Positions 52,056 to 61,342 of a stretch of 64,000 nt of DNA are shown here, piece after piece (position 1 is the stretch's first letter; each line of letters starts with the position of its first letter). Source of the stretch: Clostridium tepidum (lineage in GTDB: Bacteria > Bacillota > Clostridia > Clostridiales > Clostridiaceae); the NCBI RefSeq assembly GCF_002008345.1, contig NZ_MRAE01000006.1, positions 56,602 to 120,601 on the forward strand, in the 5' to 3' direction. A program made the translations under genes and the position numbers. The notes under the pieces are model-generated. The model saw nothing but the letters and a program-made list of their open reading frames with translations. It was not told the DNA's origin and did not search any database.

Positions 52056-52154
52056 CTATCTGGCAAAAAACATCGGTAATATGCTAGCAATGAATATGAT
52101 TGTCATAACAACAACTAAAACCTTAGTCATTTTTTCTCTTTTTTCCTTTCTCAT
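52056..52154 (-). CDS. 32-residue membrane microprotein (DUF4044/Prli42-like)
   Basis: A lysine/arginine-rich start (MRKEKREKMTKV) is followed by a single hydrophobic helix (LVVVMTIIFIASILPMFF) ending AR. That layout matches DUF4044/Prli42 peptides, one of which anchors the stressosome in Listeria; I cannot verify the family by search. A GGGAGG ribosome site lies ten bases ahead of the ATG and a promoter upstream. Its TAG stop lies inside the smc Shine-Dalgarno, so it probably sets up coupled translation of smc. Confidence 0.75.
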   Translation of the reverse strand: MRKEKREKMTKVLVVVMTIIFIASILPMFFAR

Positions 52155-52198
52155 TTAGACTTTACCTCCCTTTAAAAATAATATCATCATAATAGTTT

Positions 52199-52227
52199 AT
52201 TATATTAAAAAAAATATTAATTAGCAA
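52199..52227 (-). promoter_or_regulatory. Putative promoter of the microprotein-smc-ftsY unit
   Basis: TTGCTA at 52222-52227, 17 bases, then TATAAT at 52199-52204. It lies just downstream of the terminator that follows the radical SAM gene. Confidence 0.65.
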
Positions 52228-52240
52228 ACTCAAAATATGT

Positions 52241-52269
52241 ATCCCCACTGAAGATAAAACAGTGGGGAT
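52241..52269 (-). terminator. Terminator after the radical SAM gene
   Basis: Ten-base-pair GC-rich stem, ATCCCCACTG with CAGTGGGGAT, nine-base loop, followed by ACATATTTTG. Confidence 0.72.
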
Positions 52270-52306
52270 ATTAAAGTTTACATTAATTTAATTCTTAATT
52301 ATTATT

Positions 52307-53398
52307 CTATACAAATGATTTTTTCCCTTCTTCTGAAAGATTTTTCATATATTCTTTTATAGATATACGCTCTTCATTTATACCTTTTTTAATAACTATA
52401 TTGCCTCTAGCCAATTTTTTATCTTGTGTAACTTTAATTTTTTTAATTTTCTTTTCATTTATAAATTCATTAAAAAATTGTTTTTTATTACAATATAATT
52501 TAGAAATATCCTTATCATTAATATAAATTTCTAATTTTTCTTCTAAATTATTTTCTATATAAGAAAAAATAGCTTCATTAATTATTTTTCCTTCTACTAA
52601 TTCTCTAAAAGCTGGATGAAAAGGCCCTGAAATTACATCTTTATTTTCGTTTATTTCCTCTGTAGGCTGAAGTCCTATTCTTATTACTTTTACTCCTTCT
52701 TTGTCATACATAGAATATAGTATCTTAGTTACATCTATAGCTTCATCCAAAGTATAAGGTTCATAAATTTGTTTTTTAAGCATATATTCCATAGGAGTAT
52801 CTTTTATTACTAAAGCCGGATATATCCTGGCTATGTCTGGCTTCATTTCTAAAGATTTTTCTACAGTCTCTATATTCTTTTTAAAAGTATCTCCTGGTAA
52901 TCCTAACATTATTTGATGACCTAAAGTAAATCCATATTCTTTTATAAGCTTTGAAGCCTTATATACTTCTTCTACAGAATGACCTCTTCCTGATTTTAAG
53001 AGAACTTCATCATCTAAAGATTGAACTCCTAATTCAATTATATCTGCTGAATATTTTTTTAAATTATCTAAAATATCTTTGTTTATATAATCTGGTCTTG
53101 TAGACATATGTATATAATCTATTATTCCTTTATCTTTATATTCCTTGGCCACTTTTAAAAGACTATTTTGTCTCTCTATAGGTATGCCTGTGAAGGTTCC
53201 CCCAAAAAAGGAAACTTCTAATATTGAATTTTCTCTATCTATAGTATTAATATAGGCCTCTATAGTATCTCTTACATAATTTTCATCTATTATTTCATTC
53301 TTTTCTCCTGTTATCTTATGTTGATTGCAAAACACACAATTATGTGGACACCCCTCCTGTGCCACAAATATTGGTATTATATAATGATTCCTACTCAT
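52307..53398 (-). CDS. Elp3-like radical SAM protein (COG1243 type)
   Basis: Radical SAM protein of 363 residues from ATG 53398, with GCPHNCVFCNQHKITGE holding the CxxxCxxC cluster near 17-24. Features resembling the Elp3 radical SAM half (FFGGTFTGIP, TRPDYI, ELGVQSLDDEV, HQIMLGLPG, RIYPALVIKDTP) are clear, but no acetyltransferase domain follows. The function of this shorter clostridial group is not established; tRNA modification is a guess. It overlaps the end of rnc by eight bases and is followed by a terminator. Confidence 0.85.
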   Translation of the reverse strand: MSRNHYIIPIFVAQEGCPHNCVFCNQHKITGEKNEIIDENYVRDTIEAYINTIDRENSILEVSFFGGTFTGIPIERQNSLLKVAKEYKDKGIIDYIHMSTRPDYINKDILDNLKKYSADIIELGVQSLDDEVLLKSGRGHSVEEVYKASKLIKEYGFTLGHQIMLGLPGDTFKKNIETVEKSLEMKPDIARIYPALVIKDTPMEYMLKKQIYEPYTLDEAIDVTKILYSMYDKEGVKVIRIGLQPTEEINENKDVISGPFHPAFRELVEGKIINEAIFSYIENNLEEKLEIYINDKDISKLYCNKKQFFNEFINEKKIKKIKVTQDKKLARGNIVIKKGINEERISIKEYMKNLSEEGKKSFV

Positions 53399-54095
53399 GA
53401 CTATCACCTAATTTTTTTAATGCTTCTTTTGCTGCATTTTGTTCTGATTCTTTTTTACTATATCCTATTCCTGTACCCTTAACCTCATTATCTATGCTTA
53501 CATTAGTAAAGAACTTTCTTCTATGTGGAGGACCTTCCTGCTTTAATAATTCATAATTTATAGTAAGATCATTGTTTTGTTGAACGATTTCCTGTAGTGT
53601 AGTTTTATAATCTAATATAATCTCATCTTTCATAGCTTTCTCTATTATTTCTTTAAAATTTTTCATAACAAATTCTCTTGCAGCGTCTAATCCTTTGTCT
53701 AAATATATAGCAGCTATTATAGATTCTACACAATCAGCTAATATGGAAACTCTCTCTCTTCCGCCTGTTAATTCTTCTCCTTTGCTCATTTGTAAATAGA
53801 ATCCTAAATCCCATTCTTTAGCTATTTCATAAAGAGAATTTTCACAAACTATTATAGCCCTCTTTCTAGTAAGTTCTCCTTCTTTCTTATCTTCATATTT
53901 TTGATATAAATGTTCAGAGATTATAAGTTGCAATACAGAATCACCTAAAAACTCTAATCTTTCATAATATTTTATATTTTTTTTACCATTAGCATATGAG
54001 CTATGAGTTAATGCTACGTCTAATAAATTTTCATTTTTAAAACATACTTTAAGTTTATACTGAAGCTCTTTTAAAATATCCTGCCTATTTTTCAA
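53391..54095 (-). CDS. rnc: Ribonuclease III
   Basis: Double-strand RNA endonuclease of 234 residues. HSSYANG and ERLEFLGDSVLQLI (catalytic Glu/Asp) are in the first 60 residues. The dsRNA-binding domain occupies the last 70 (YELLKQEGPPHRRKF, YSKKESEQNAAKEALKKLG). I prefer the TTG at 54095, eight bases after GGGAG; a GTG at 54104 overlaps that site. Between acpP and the radical SAM gene, as in the acpP-rnc-smc order of Bacillus. Confidence 0.95.
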   Translation of the reverse strand: MKNRQDILKELQYKLKVCFKNENLLDVALTHSSYANGKKNIKYYERLEFLGDSVLQLIISEHLYQKYEDKKEGELTRKRAIIVCENSLYEIAKEWDLGFYLQMSKGEELTGGRERVSILADCVESIIAAIYLDKGLDAAREFVMKNFKEIIEKAMKDEIILDYKTTLQEIVQQNNDLTINYELLKQEGPPHRRKFFTNVSIDNEVKGTGIGYSKKESEQNAAKEALKKLGDSHE

Positions 54096-54173
54096 ATTTT
54101 TCACTCCCTAGAAGTTCATTCTTCAGTATATTTATTAAATAAACTCAAGAATAAACTTATATTTTAATATAAA

Positions 54174-54194
54174 ATCCCCGCTAAAGGCGGGGAT
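54174..54194 (-). terminator. acpP terminator
   Basis: Eight-base-pair stem ATCCCCGC with GCGGGGAT and CTTTA loop, followed by TTTATATT on the minus strand. Confidence 0.85.
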
Positions 54195-54203
54195 AAAAAT
54201 CAA

Positions 54204-54437
54204 TTATTCCTCAGTATGTGATTTTATGTAGTTAACTACATCTCCCACTGTAGAAATTTCTTCTGCGTCTTCATCTGGTATTTCTAAATCAAATTCAGTT
54301 TCTAATGCCATTATTAATTCAACTATATCAAGTGAATCCGCCCCTAAATCATCAACAAAAGATGATTCCATAGTTATTTCTTCTTCATCTATACTTAATT
54401 GTTCTGCTATTGTAGATTTTATCTTTTCAAAAATCAT
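54204..54437 (-). CDS. acpP: Acyl carrier protein
   Basis: 77-residue carrier of fatty acyl intermediates. The 4'-phosphopantetheine serine is in [15 protein letters not shown] near 37. Length and acidic character are normal. TTAGGAGGTG precedes the ATG. It is downstream of plsX, with its own terminator. Confidence 0.97.
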   Translation of the reverse strand: MIFEKIKSTIAEQLSIDEEEITMESSFVDDLGADSLDIVELIMALETEFDLEIPDEDAEEISTVGDVVNYIKSHTEE

Positions 54438-54514
54438 TTATGTCACCTCCTAATGCTTTATACATAAATAATATTACATAACTATTTCTACGTCAATATA
54501 TTCATTAAGTTCAA

Positions 54515-55522
54515 TTAAATATTATTTTCTATTAAATTTTCTAAATTATTCTCTATTTCTTCAATTATCTTTCTATCATAACAAATTTTAGATTGTCTTA
54601 TAGCGTTTTTAAATGCTTTTGCATCAGAACTTCCGTGAGCTTTTATACATATACCTTTAGCACCTAAAAAAGGTGATCCACCATATTCTGCATAATCAAA
54701 TTTCTTTTTAAATCCTTTAAATACAGGTTTTAAAAGTAATCCTCCTATTTTTCCTCTTGTGGATGACATTATTTCCTTTTTTAGCATAGAAAATATGTTT
54801 AAAGCAACTCCTTCATAGGTCTTTAGAACAGTATTCCCTACAAATCCATCACATACAGTAATATTAACTTCTCCTTTTGGTATATCTCTTGGTTCTATAT
54901 TGCCTATAAAATTAAAATCTGTATTTTTTAATAATTTATATGCAGCTTTTGTAAGCTCATTACCTTTTTCTTCTTCAGCACCTATATTTACTAATCCTAT
55001 TGTTGGATTTTTAACTCCTAACACACCTTCAAAATAAACTTTTCCCATCATAGCAAACTGAACTAAATATTCTGGTTTGCAATCTACATTAGCTCCAGAA
55101 TCTGCTACCATAAAAGGTGCCTTAGCTCCTGGAAGCAATGGTGCTAAACAAACTCTATTTATTCCCTTTATTCTTCCTAAAACAAAAGTAGCTCCTGCCA
55201 TTAATGCCCCAGTACTTCCTGCAGATATAATAGCGTCCGCTTTGCCCTCTTTTACTAATTCTAGCGCCCTTACCATACTTGAATCTTTTTTTCTTCTTAT
55301 AGCTTTTACTGGTGCTTCATTAGTACTTATAACTTCCTTTGCATTTAGTATCTCTATTTTGTTTCCTTTATATTCTCTTTTATCCAATTCATTTTTTATT
55401 AATTCTTCACTACCTGTTATTATTATATGTACATCTTCATATTCTTTGACAGCCTGTATACATCCATCTACAACTTCTCCTGGAGCGAAATCTCCTCCCA
55501 TACCATCTACAGCTATTATCAT
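54515..55522 (-). CDS. plsX: Phosphate acyltransferase PlsX
   Basis: Converts acyl-ACP to acyl-phosphate for PlsY; 335 residues. [18 protein letters not shown] start, [19 protein letters not shown] near 100-118 and [12 protein letters not shown] near 142-153. No fapR lies between it and rpmF, unlike Bacillus, where fapR heads the plsX operon. AAGGGAAG precedes the ATG. Confidence 0.95.
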   Translation of the reverse strand: MIIAVDGMGGDFAPGEVVDGCIQAVKEYEDVHIIITGSEELIKNELDKREYKGNKIEILNAKEVISTNEAPVKAIRRKKDSSMVRALELVKEGKADAIISAGSTGALMAGATFVLGRIKGINRVCLAPLLPGAKAPFMVADSGANVDCKPEYLVQFAMMGKVYFEGVLGVKNPTIGLVNIGAEEEKGNELTKAAYKLLKNTDFNFIGNIEPRDIPKGEVNITVCDGFVGNTVLKTYEGVALNIFSMLKKEIMSSTRGKIGGLLLKPVFKGFKKKFDYAEYGGSPFLGAKGICIKAHGSSDAKAFKNAIRQSKICYDRKIIEEIENNLENLIENNI

Positions 55523-55580
55523 AATATCACTTCCCTTCTAATATAAAGTATAAGCTAATTTTTTTTCTTTCACAAGAAAA

Positions 55581-55604
55581 AAAGAAAGTCGTAAGACTTT
55601 CTTT
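55581..55604 (-). terminator. rpmF terminator
   Basis: Ten-base-pair stem AAAGAAAGTC with GACTTTCTTT and a four-base loop; T-run on the minus strand. Confidence 0.9.
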
Positions 55605-55611
55605 TTTATAA

Positions 55612-55794
55612 TTATTTATCGTTTGATACAACTTCTTTGCCATTGTAATATCCACAACTTTTACATACTCTATGAGCAAGTTTCATTTCGTGACATTGAG
55701 GGCATTCAACGATTCCTGGTAAGCTTAATTTGAAAGTTTGAGCTTTTCTAGAATCTCTTCTTGCTTTTGAAGTTTTTCTTGCTGGATTTCCCAC
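55612..55794 (-). CDS. rpmF: 50S ribosomal protein L32
   Basis: 60-residue zinc-ribbon form of L32: CPQC and CKSCG hold the four cysteines. The GTG at 55794 has AAGGAGGTG six bases upstream; a GTG three codons earlier is inside it. [17 protein letters not shown] is the basic N-terminal arm. It lies directly after the YceD-like gene. Confidence 0.95.
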   Translation of the reverse strand: MGNPARKTSKARRDSRKAQTFKLSLPGIVECPQCHEMKLAHRVCKSCGYYNGKEVVSNDK

Positions 55795-55807
55795 TGTAAA
55801 CACCTCC

Positions 55808-56308
55808 TTACTGAGTAGAAAAAAAGTCTTTTAGTTTTGCCAACCTTGGATCTATATCTTTTTCACATTCACACTTTGAAAAATTCAAATTAGTACCGCA
55901 TTGTTGGCATAAGCCTTTACAATTTTTCTTACAGAGTCTTTTTATTGGTAATTTTATAATTATGTTATTTTCTATAACCTCTGTAACATCAATAGCTTCA
56001 TTTTTTAGTAAGATAACCTCATCATCTTCACATTGGGGATTATTTGTAAAACTCTCATGTACCTCTGTGTCAACATGGTGTTTAAACTTTTGAAGACATC
56101 TAGAACAAGAAAGCTCAATTTCTGCACTTAACTTTCCATCTAAAGTTAATATACCTTCAGATACATTAACTACCCCTTCTAATGTTGGTGCTTCTAAATA
56201 AAGAATCTCTTCTTCTCCATCAAAGAATTTTTTATCATCCTCTAACTTAAGATGAATTTCTTTACTTACCTTTATTTTTTTTATTAAATCAGATACATCT
56301 AAATTCAT
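55808..56308 (-). CDS. YceD/DUF177 family protein
   Basis: 166-residue protein with paired cysteines, CSRC near 90 and CKKNC then CQQC near 137-148, a candidate metal-binding layout. YceD genes sit before rpmF in most bacteria; in E. coli and plants the family has been tied to 23S rRNA or L32 accumulation. I chose ATG 56308 because GAGGTG precedes it; a longer reading has no site. Confidence 0.88.
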   Translation of the reverse strand: MNLDVSDLIKKIKVSKEIHLKLEDDKKFFDGEEEILYLEAPTLEGVVNVSEGILTLDGKLSAEIELSCSRCLQKFKHHVDTEVHESFTNNPQCEDDEVILLKNEAIDVTEVIENNIIIKLPIKRLCKKNCKGLCQQCGTNLNFSKCECEKDIDPRLAKLKDFFSTQ

Positions 56309-56424
56309 AAAACTCACCTCAATTATAGCAACCACAATTTATTATATAAAGGGCATATTAAAAAGTCAAGTATTTTATAAGCAAACAAAGCTATTGTATT
56401 TACATTTTTAAAACTTATATTATA

Positions 56425-57618
56425 TTATTTAGCTGTTATTTCTTTAGTATCTCTCGCTATCATTAACTCTTCGTCAGTTGGTATAACAAATACTTTTACT
56501 TTAGAATCTGGAGTACTTATTTCTACTGCTTTTCCTCTTTGTTTATTCTTTTCAGCATCTATTTTAATACCTAAGTATTCTAATCCACTTAAAATTTCTG
56601 CTCTACTTACTGCTGAATTTTCTCCTAATCCTGCTGTAAATACTATAGCATCTACACCATTTAATACTGCTGTATAAGCCCCAATTGTTTGTCTTACTGT
56701 ATAGTGATATACATCTAAAGCTAGTTTAGCTCTTTTATTTCCTTCTTCTGCTGCACCTTCTATATCTCTAAAATCACTGCTTACTCCTGATATTCCTAAT
56801 ACACCTGACTTTTTATTAATAACATTATCTACTTCATCTGGTGACATTTTTAATTCTCTTTCCATGAAAAGAAGTATTGCTGGATCTATATCTCCGCATC
56901 TAGTTCCCATAGCTAATCCTGCAAGTGGAGTAAATCCCATAGAAGTTTCTACAGATTTTCCTCCTTTTACAGCACATAAACTTGCTCCATTTCCTAAATG
57001 GCAAGTAATTAATTTAAGATCTTTAAGATCTTTTTTCATCATTTCTGCTGCTACACTAGATACATATCTATGTGATGTTCCATGGAAACCATATTTTCTT
57101 ATACCATTTTGTTCATATAATTCATATGGTAATGGATACATATATGCATAATCTGGTAATGTTTGATGGAATGCTGTATCAAATACTGCTACCATTGGAG
57201 TATTTGGCATAAGTTCTCTACAAGCATTTATTCCTATTATGTTTGGTGGATTGTGTAGTGGTGCTAATTTAACACAATCTTCTAAAGCTTTCATAACTTC
57301 GTCATCTATAAGCACTGAATTAGCATATTTTTCTCCACCGTGAACAACTCTATGTCCTACCGCTGCTATTTCTGACATATTAGCTATTACACCATGTTCT
57401 TTGTCTACTAATGCTTTTAAAACTAATTCTATAGCTTTTTTATGATCCTTCATAGGTTCTTCTATTATATATTTTTCTCCATTAACTTTTTGAGTCAATA
57501 TAGAACCTTCTATTCCTATTCTTTCCACTAATCCTTTTGCTAAAGCTTCTTCAGAAGTCATGTCTATTAATTGATATTTTAATGATGAACTTCCACAGTT
57601 AACTACTAGTATTTTCAT
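56425..57618 (-). CDS. ackA: Acetate kinase
   Basis: Makes ATP and acetate from acetyl phosphate; 397 residues from ATG 57618. [14 protein letters not shown] at 2-15, [10 protein letters not shown] near 84-93, [12 protein letters not shown] near 206-217 and FTAGLGENS near 321 are ASKHA-fold hallmarks. AAGGGTGG just before fixes this start over one six codons earlier. It follows pta, giving the clostridial pta-ackA ATP step. Confidence 0.97.
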   Translation of the reverse strand: MKILVVNCGSSSLKYQLIDMTSEEALAKGLVERIGIEGSILTQKVNGEKYIIEEPMKDHKKAIELVLKALVDKEHGVIANMSEIAAVGHRVVHGGEKYANSVLIDDEVMKALEDCVKLAPLHNPPNIIGINACRELMPNTPMVAVFDTAFHQTLPDYAYMYPLPYELYEQNGIRKYGFHGTSHRYVSSVAAEMMKKDLKDLKLITCHLGNGASLCAVKGGKSVETSMGFTPLAGLAMGTRCGDIDPAILLFMERELKMSPDEVDNVINKKSGVLGISGVSSDFRDIEGAAEEGNKRAKLALDVYHYTVRQTIGAYTAVLNGVDAIVFTAGLGENSAVSRAEILSGLEYLGIKIDAEKNKQRGKAVEISTPDSKVKVFVIPTDEELMIARDTKEITAK

Positions 57619-57760
57619 TATTTTTCCACCCTTCATATATATGTTTTATATAATATTTTCACTTAATAATTTTTAAAATATTATTGTAATTAAAATTATA
57701 TTTTTATATCTAAATTATTGTTATATAAATCAATTAATCATTTAAATTTTAAATAATTAA

Positions 57761-58759
57761 TTACATATTTTGCGCTTGAACTGCTGTTACAGCAACAACA
57801 TTAACTATATCATCACTGCTACATCCTCTTGATAAATCATTAATTGGTTTTGCAAAACCTTGACATATTGGTCCTATTGCGCTAGCATTTGCAAATCTTT
57901 GAACTAATTTATATCCTATGTTGCCTGCTTGTAAGTCTGGGAATACTAAAACATTAGCTTTTCCAGCAACAGCACTATTTGGAGCTTTTAAGTCTGCAAC
58001 CTTTGGTACTATAGCTGCATCTAACTGTAATTCTCCATCTATATCAAGATCTGGTCTTTTTTCTTTTGCTATTTTTGTAGCTTCTGCTACTTTATCTACT
58101 AAATCATGTTTTGCACTTCCCTTTGATGAGAAAGATAGCATAGCTACTTTAGGTTCAATATCACATAATGCTTTGGCAGTTTCTGCTGTAGATATAGCAA
58201 TTGCAGCTAGTTCATCTGATGTTGGATTAGGATTTACCGCACAATCTGCAAATAAAAGCATACCATTTTTACCATATTCACAATTTGGAATTTCCATTAT
58301 AAATGCACTTGAAACAACAGATGTTCCCTTAGCTGTTTTAACTATTTGTAATCCTGGTCTTAATAAATCTCCTGTAGTATGTATTGCACCAGAAACTAAT
58401 CCATCTGCATCTTCCATTTTAACCATCATTGTAGCAAAATATATAGGATCTTTAACTATTTGTTCTGCTTTCTCCATAGTAACGCCTTTATGTTTTCTTA
58501 ATTCATAAAATTCTTTTGCATATATAGAAACTTTATCTGAGGTTTCTGGATTTACAATTTCTGCCCCATCTATAGAAACATTTAATTTTTTTGCTGTAGA
58601 ATTTATTTTTTCTTCATTTCCTATTAAAATTATGTGAGCTAGTTCATTTCTTAATATTTTTGAACACCCTTCAATATTTCTCTCTTCTTCGCCTTCTGCT
58701 AGTACGATTTTCTTTTTGTCACTTTTAGCTTTTTCCCATAAGCCTTTCATTAAATCCAT
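57761..58759 (-). CDS. pta: Phosphate acetyltransferase
   Basis: Interconverts acetyl-CoA and acetyl phosphate; 332 residues from ATG 58759, which follows AAGGGAG. The segments VLAEGEEERN, DADGLVSGAIHTTGDLLRP and ANVLVFPDLQAGNIGYK are typical of the short Pta without a DRTGG domain. It leads pta-ackA, feeding ATP from acetyl-CoA made in the oxidative side of amino-acid fermentation. Confidence 0.96.
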   Translation of the reverse strand: MDLMKGLWEKAKSDKKKIVLAEGEEERNIEGCSKILRNELAHIILIGNEEKINSTAKKLNVSIDGAEIVNPETSDKVSIYAKEFYELRKHKGVTMEKAEQIVKDPIYFATMMVKMEDADGLVSGAIHTTGDLLRPGLQIVKTAKGTSVVSSAFIMEIPNCEYGKNGMLLFADCAVNPNPTSDELAAIAISTAETAKALCDIEPKVAMLSFSSKGSAKHDLVDKVAEATKIAKEKRPDLDIDGELQLDAAIVPKVADLKAPNSAVAGKANVLVFPDLQAGNIGYKLVQRFANASAIGPICQGFAKPINDLSRGCSSDDIVNVVAVTAVQAQNM

Positions 58760-58967
58760 TAAAACTACTCCCTTCAAACATAAAAATTAAATTAAATAAA
58801 TATAAAAATTAAATAAAAATTACACTTAACTATCAAATAAACTTATTATTTTACAGATTTCATGATAGTCATTGTAATATTTTTCACTTTATCTACTAAT
58901 TTCTTTATAATTATACAAATAAATCATTTTTTACACACTAATTACAGATAAATGAATACATATATAT

Positions 58968-58997
58968 AGTATAAACACTTTTTATTAAAATTTTCAA
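58968..58997 (-). promoter_or_regulatory. Putative promoter of pta-ackA
   Basis: TTGAAA at 58992-58997, 18 bases, TATACT at 58968-58973. Confidence 0.65.
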
Positions 58998-59024
58998 CAA
59001 TAAAATTATAAACTTGAAAAAAAC

Positions 59025-59050
59025 CCAGGTAAAATTAAAATTTCACCTGG
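59025..59050 (-). terminator. Terminator after the TauE/SafE permease gene
   Basis: Ten-base-pair stem (CCAGGTGAAA with TTTTACCTGG, one mismatch) followed by GTTTTTTT on the minus strand. Confidence 0.87.
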
Positions 59051-59107
59051 TTTTCAGCATTTAATATCTAAAAGCTTTACAAATATATTTAAAATCTAAA
59101 ATATATA

Positions 59108-59986
59108 TTAAGCTTGCGCATCTTTTTTAACTTTAGAAGCTGAATTAAACATCATAACTGCAGTATAAAGTATAACAAGTATTATTAACCATTTTAATAT
59201 ATCTAATGGTAATGATTGTACTAAATAATATGCCACAAATACACCTACTAACCCAAATATAGTTATAGCTAAAGATGCTTTTCTATCATAAGCTCCTTCT
59301 TTTACAAATTTAAGTGATGCTGCTGGCATTAAAAATGCACAAGATCCCATCATTATTGGGAAAGCAACCTTTGGACTCATTCCTAAAGCATACACTAAAG
59401 CCATACATGGTGCATATAAACCTATTCCTAAAGTCATTAAAGCTCCTAATATAAAGTTACCTATAATTGCTACTATAAGTTTTACACCATGAAGTCCAAC
59501 TGCATCTCCACCTGCTGGCATGAAGTTTAACTGTCCTGCAAGCATTACTAAAGCAACTATTATAAGTGCCACTCCCATAGCAAACTGAACTTTTTTCTCA
59601 TCTAGTTTTGATACAACCCCTGCACCTACTACCGCACCTACTGTTGCTGCTATTAATAAAGAAAATAATGTTAAAGGTTCTACTTTTATACCATTTATAA
59701 ATAAAATAGCTTCTACAGCAACTGGTATAGTACATGCAACATTTAATGTACCTGGTAAAGTTCTATCCTTTGAAAGTTTAAAATTTTTAAGTAATGCTGT
59801 AGTCGGAGCAAAACTTCCTATTCCTAAAGTATCAAAAAAATTAGTAATAAATCCTACTGCTCCTAATGCAAAAAAATTAGTCTTCTCAATATTTCCTTCT
59901 TTAGTTGCTTTAATATAATCCTGTAAGAAAGCAACTACAAAAAAGATTGTTAAAATAATCAAAAGACCCAAAACTACTTTTACCAT
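59108..59986 (-). CDS. TauE/SafE (DUF81) family membrane permease
   Basis: 292-residue protein with about eight TM segments in two similar halves. The glycine-rich FALGAVGFITNFFDTLGIGSF and LGIGLYAPCMALVYALGM segments fit the TauE/SafE family of anion exporters. The ATG at 59986 is preceded by AGAGGTG; a GTG three codons earlier is inside that site. It lies between the prd terminator and pta, monocistronic by its terminators. Substrate unknown; placement beside proline reductase does not by itself imply a link. Confidence 0.82.
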   Translation of the reverse strand: MVKVVLGLLIILTIFFVVAFLQDYIKATKEGNIEKTNFFALGAVGFITNFFDTLGIGSFAPTTALLKNFKLSKDRTLPGTLNVACTIPVAVEAILFINGIKVEPLTLFSLLIAATVGAVVGAGVVSKLDEKKVQFAMGVALIIVALVMLAGQLNFMPAGGDAVGLHGVKLIVAIIGNFILGALMTLGIGLYAPCMALVYALGMSPKVAFPIMMGSCAFLMPAASLKFVKEGAYDRKASLAITIFGLVGVFVAYYLVQSLPLDILKWLIILVILYTAVMMFNSASKVKKDAQA

Positions 59987-60317
59987 TTTCCACACCTCTT
60001 TTTATTTATTTTTATAATATAATTTTAATACAAATTCATATTTTTTTCTATAGATTTTTTTATGTTTTTTGACATTTTCTTAACGTTATTTTAATATTAT
60101 TATATAATTTACTTAATTTTTAAAAAATTTAAAATAGACCTTTATATTCCTATTATTTTAACTTTTACTACAATTATTAATAGTTTTTATTATTTAAACT
60201 TAGATGAGTTTTAATAAATTTAAAACAATATTATTAGATATAAATTTTTTATAGAATAAAATCTATTATTTTTTTCAAAAGAGCTCCACTTAATAAAGTA
60301 GAGCTCTTTTTTAATTA
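59987..60317 (-). other. Region between prdB and the permease gene
   Basis: 331 bases. The prd terminator lies at 60277-60310. The remainder is AT-rich; a TATAAT occurs but without a matching -35. Confidence 0.4.
60277..60310 (-). terminator. Terminator of the prd gene cluster
   Basis: AAAAGAGCTC pairs with GAGCTCTTTT, with an inner ACT/AGT stem. T residues follow on the minus strand, then GAAAAAAATA. It ends the unit that carries prdB. Confidence 0.85.
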
Positions 60318-61037
60318 TTAAACTTTTGCTATATATTCGTATGGTAATGGAACAACTTTTCCTGCTGAAGGAATTTTAATTAACTGTTCTAATGTATCTT
60401 TTACTATTGCTGTTTGCATTTCTACATTATTAGGTTCTCCTGCATTAGCTCCCATTGGAACTCTTGGAGCAACCGCTCTTGGTGTACCAGTTTGTTTAAC
60501 AACTGGTGGAAGAGCAGCTATTATTATTGTAGGAATTCCTATTTCTTCAATCGCTCTCTGCACTAAAACTGCAGATCTATGACAAGTTCCTCATCCAGCA
60601 GTCATCAATACAGCATCTACGCCTTCATCTTTTAAAATTTTAGCTATAGCTGGACCTGTTTCTTCTTTAAATTTTTGTTGGTTTCCGCCACCACCCATGA
60701 ATCCTATATGAGTTTTAGCAACTGCCTTTATAAATCCTTCATCTGCTAATTCTCTTAATCTATCTAAAGGAAACATTGCATTGATGTCTTTATTAACATC
60801 TGAATTATCATATCCACCGTGAGATACCATCATATCTGATGTTTTAGCATCTCCTGGTACTAATCTATATGTGAAGTCACCTGCTAAATTAAATCTTTTA
60901 TCTGATTTTAAGTGAACTCCTGCTGCTGTAGCTAATGCTACTGTCATATCTTTTAGTTCCTTTGTAACTGGCGCCCATACTGGGTTAGGAGTTATAGGAA
61001 CAAATATTTCTGATTGTAATCCCTTTACAATATTCAT
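60318..61037 (-). CDS. prdB: D-proline reductase subunit PrdB, selenoprotein
   Basis: Selenocysteine subunit of D-proline reductase, which reduces D-proline to 5-aminovalerate in Stickland fermentation; 239 residues. An in-frame TGA at 60591-60593 is residue 149 in LMTAG-Sec-GTCHRS, the known Sec site of PrdB. Reading continues in frame to PLPYEYIAKV. A hairpin starts 15 bases after the UGA. GLQSEIFVPITPNPVW and MVSHGGYDN are typical. AAGGGAAGG precedes the ATG. It follows prdA and a small gene. Confidence 0.95.
60557..60575 (-). ncRNA. Candidate SECIS hairpin of prdB
   Basis: Stem TCTGCA with TGCAGA (6 bp) and loop GTTTTAG, starting 15 bases after the Sec UGA. That distance fits bacterial SECIS elements, which lie just downstream of UGA inside the coding region. 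Confidence 0.75.
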
Positions 61038-61066
61038 TCTAGTAACCTTCCCTTCAATTTATAAAT

Positions 61067-61342
61067 TTATTTATGTCTTTCCTCAGGATTTAGACCACGT
61101 CTTTTTTGTATTTCTAAATTACTTACGTATTTTTCATTTATTTTTTCTGATAACACTTCTACAAAACTCATATTAAGTCCGATTTCTTGACCTACTTTAA
61201 GTTCATAATCAGATATTATCATTCTCCTTGGTACTTTTAAGTATCCAAGTCTTCCTTTAAAATCTATGGCTACTGCTCCGTCAGATACATCTACAATAAC
61301 GCCTTGCATTTCTAGGATTTTATCACCATATTTTAAGCTCAT
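61067..61342 (-). CDS. CBO2463/CBO2479-type small protein of the prd cluster
   Basis: 91-residue protein lying between prdA and prdB. I recognise the type from C. botulinum annotations, where it accompanies proline reductase genes; the function is unknown. VIVDVSDGAVAIDFKGRLGYLKVPRRMI looks like a small beta-barrel. No TM segment or cysteine is present. The ATG directly follows the prdA TAA and uses GTAGGG as ribosome site. Confidence 0.72.
   Translation of the reverse strand: MSLKYGDKILEMQGVIVDVSDGAVAIDFKGRLGYLKVPRRMIISDYELKVGQEIGLNMSFVEVLSEKINEKYVSNLEIQKRRGLNPEERHK

Larger units (their letters stand above)
58760..59107 (-). other. Region upstream of pta
   Basis: 348 bases carrying the terminator of the permease gene (59025-59050) and a pta promoter (58968-58997). 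The pta leader is about 200 bases; I recognise no riboswitch. Short ATTAAA-rich repeats lie next to the pta ribosome site. Confidence 0.5.

Noticed and set aside
60318..61037. Two separate genes or a pseudogene caused by the TGA in prdB
   Set aside because: Frame, conserved residues and a downstream hairpin all fit selenocysteine, so one intact gene is the better reading.
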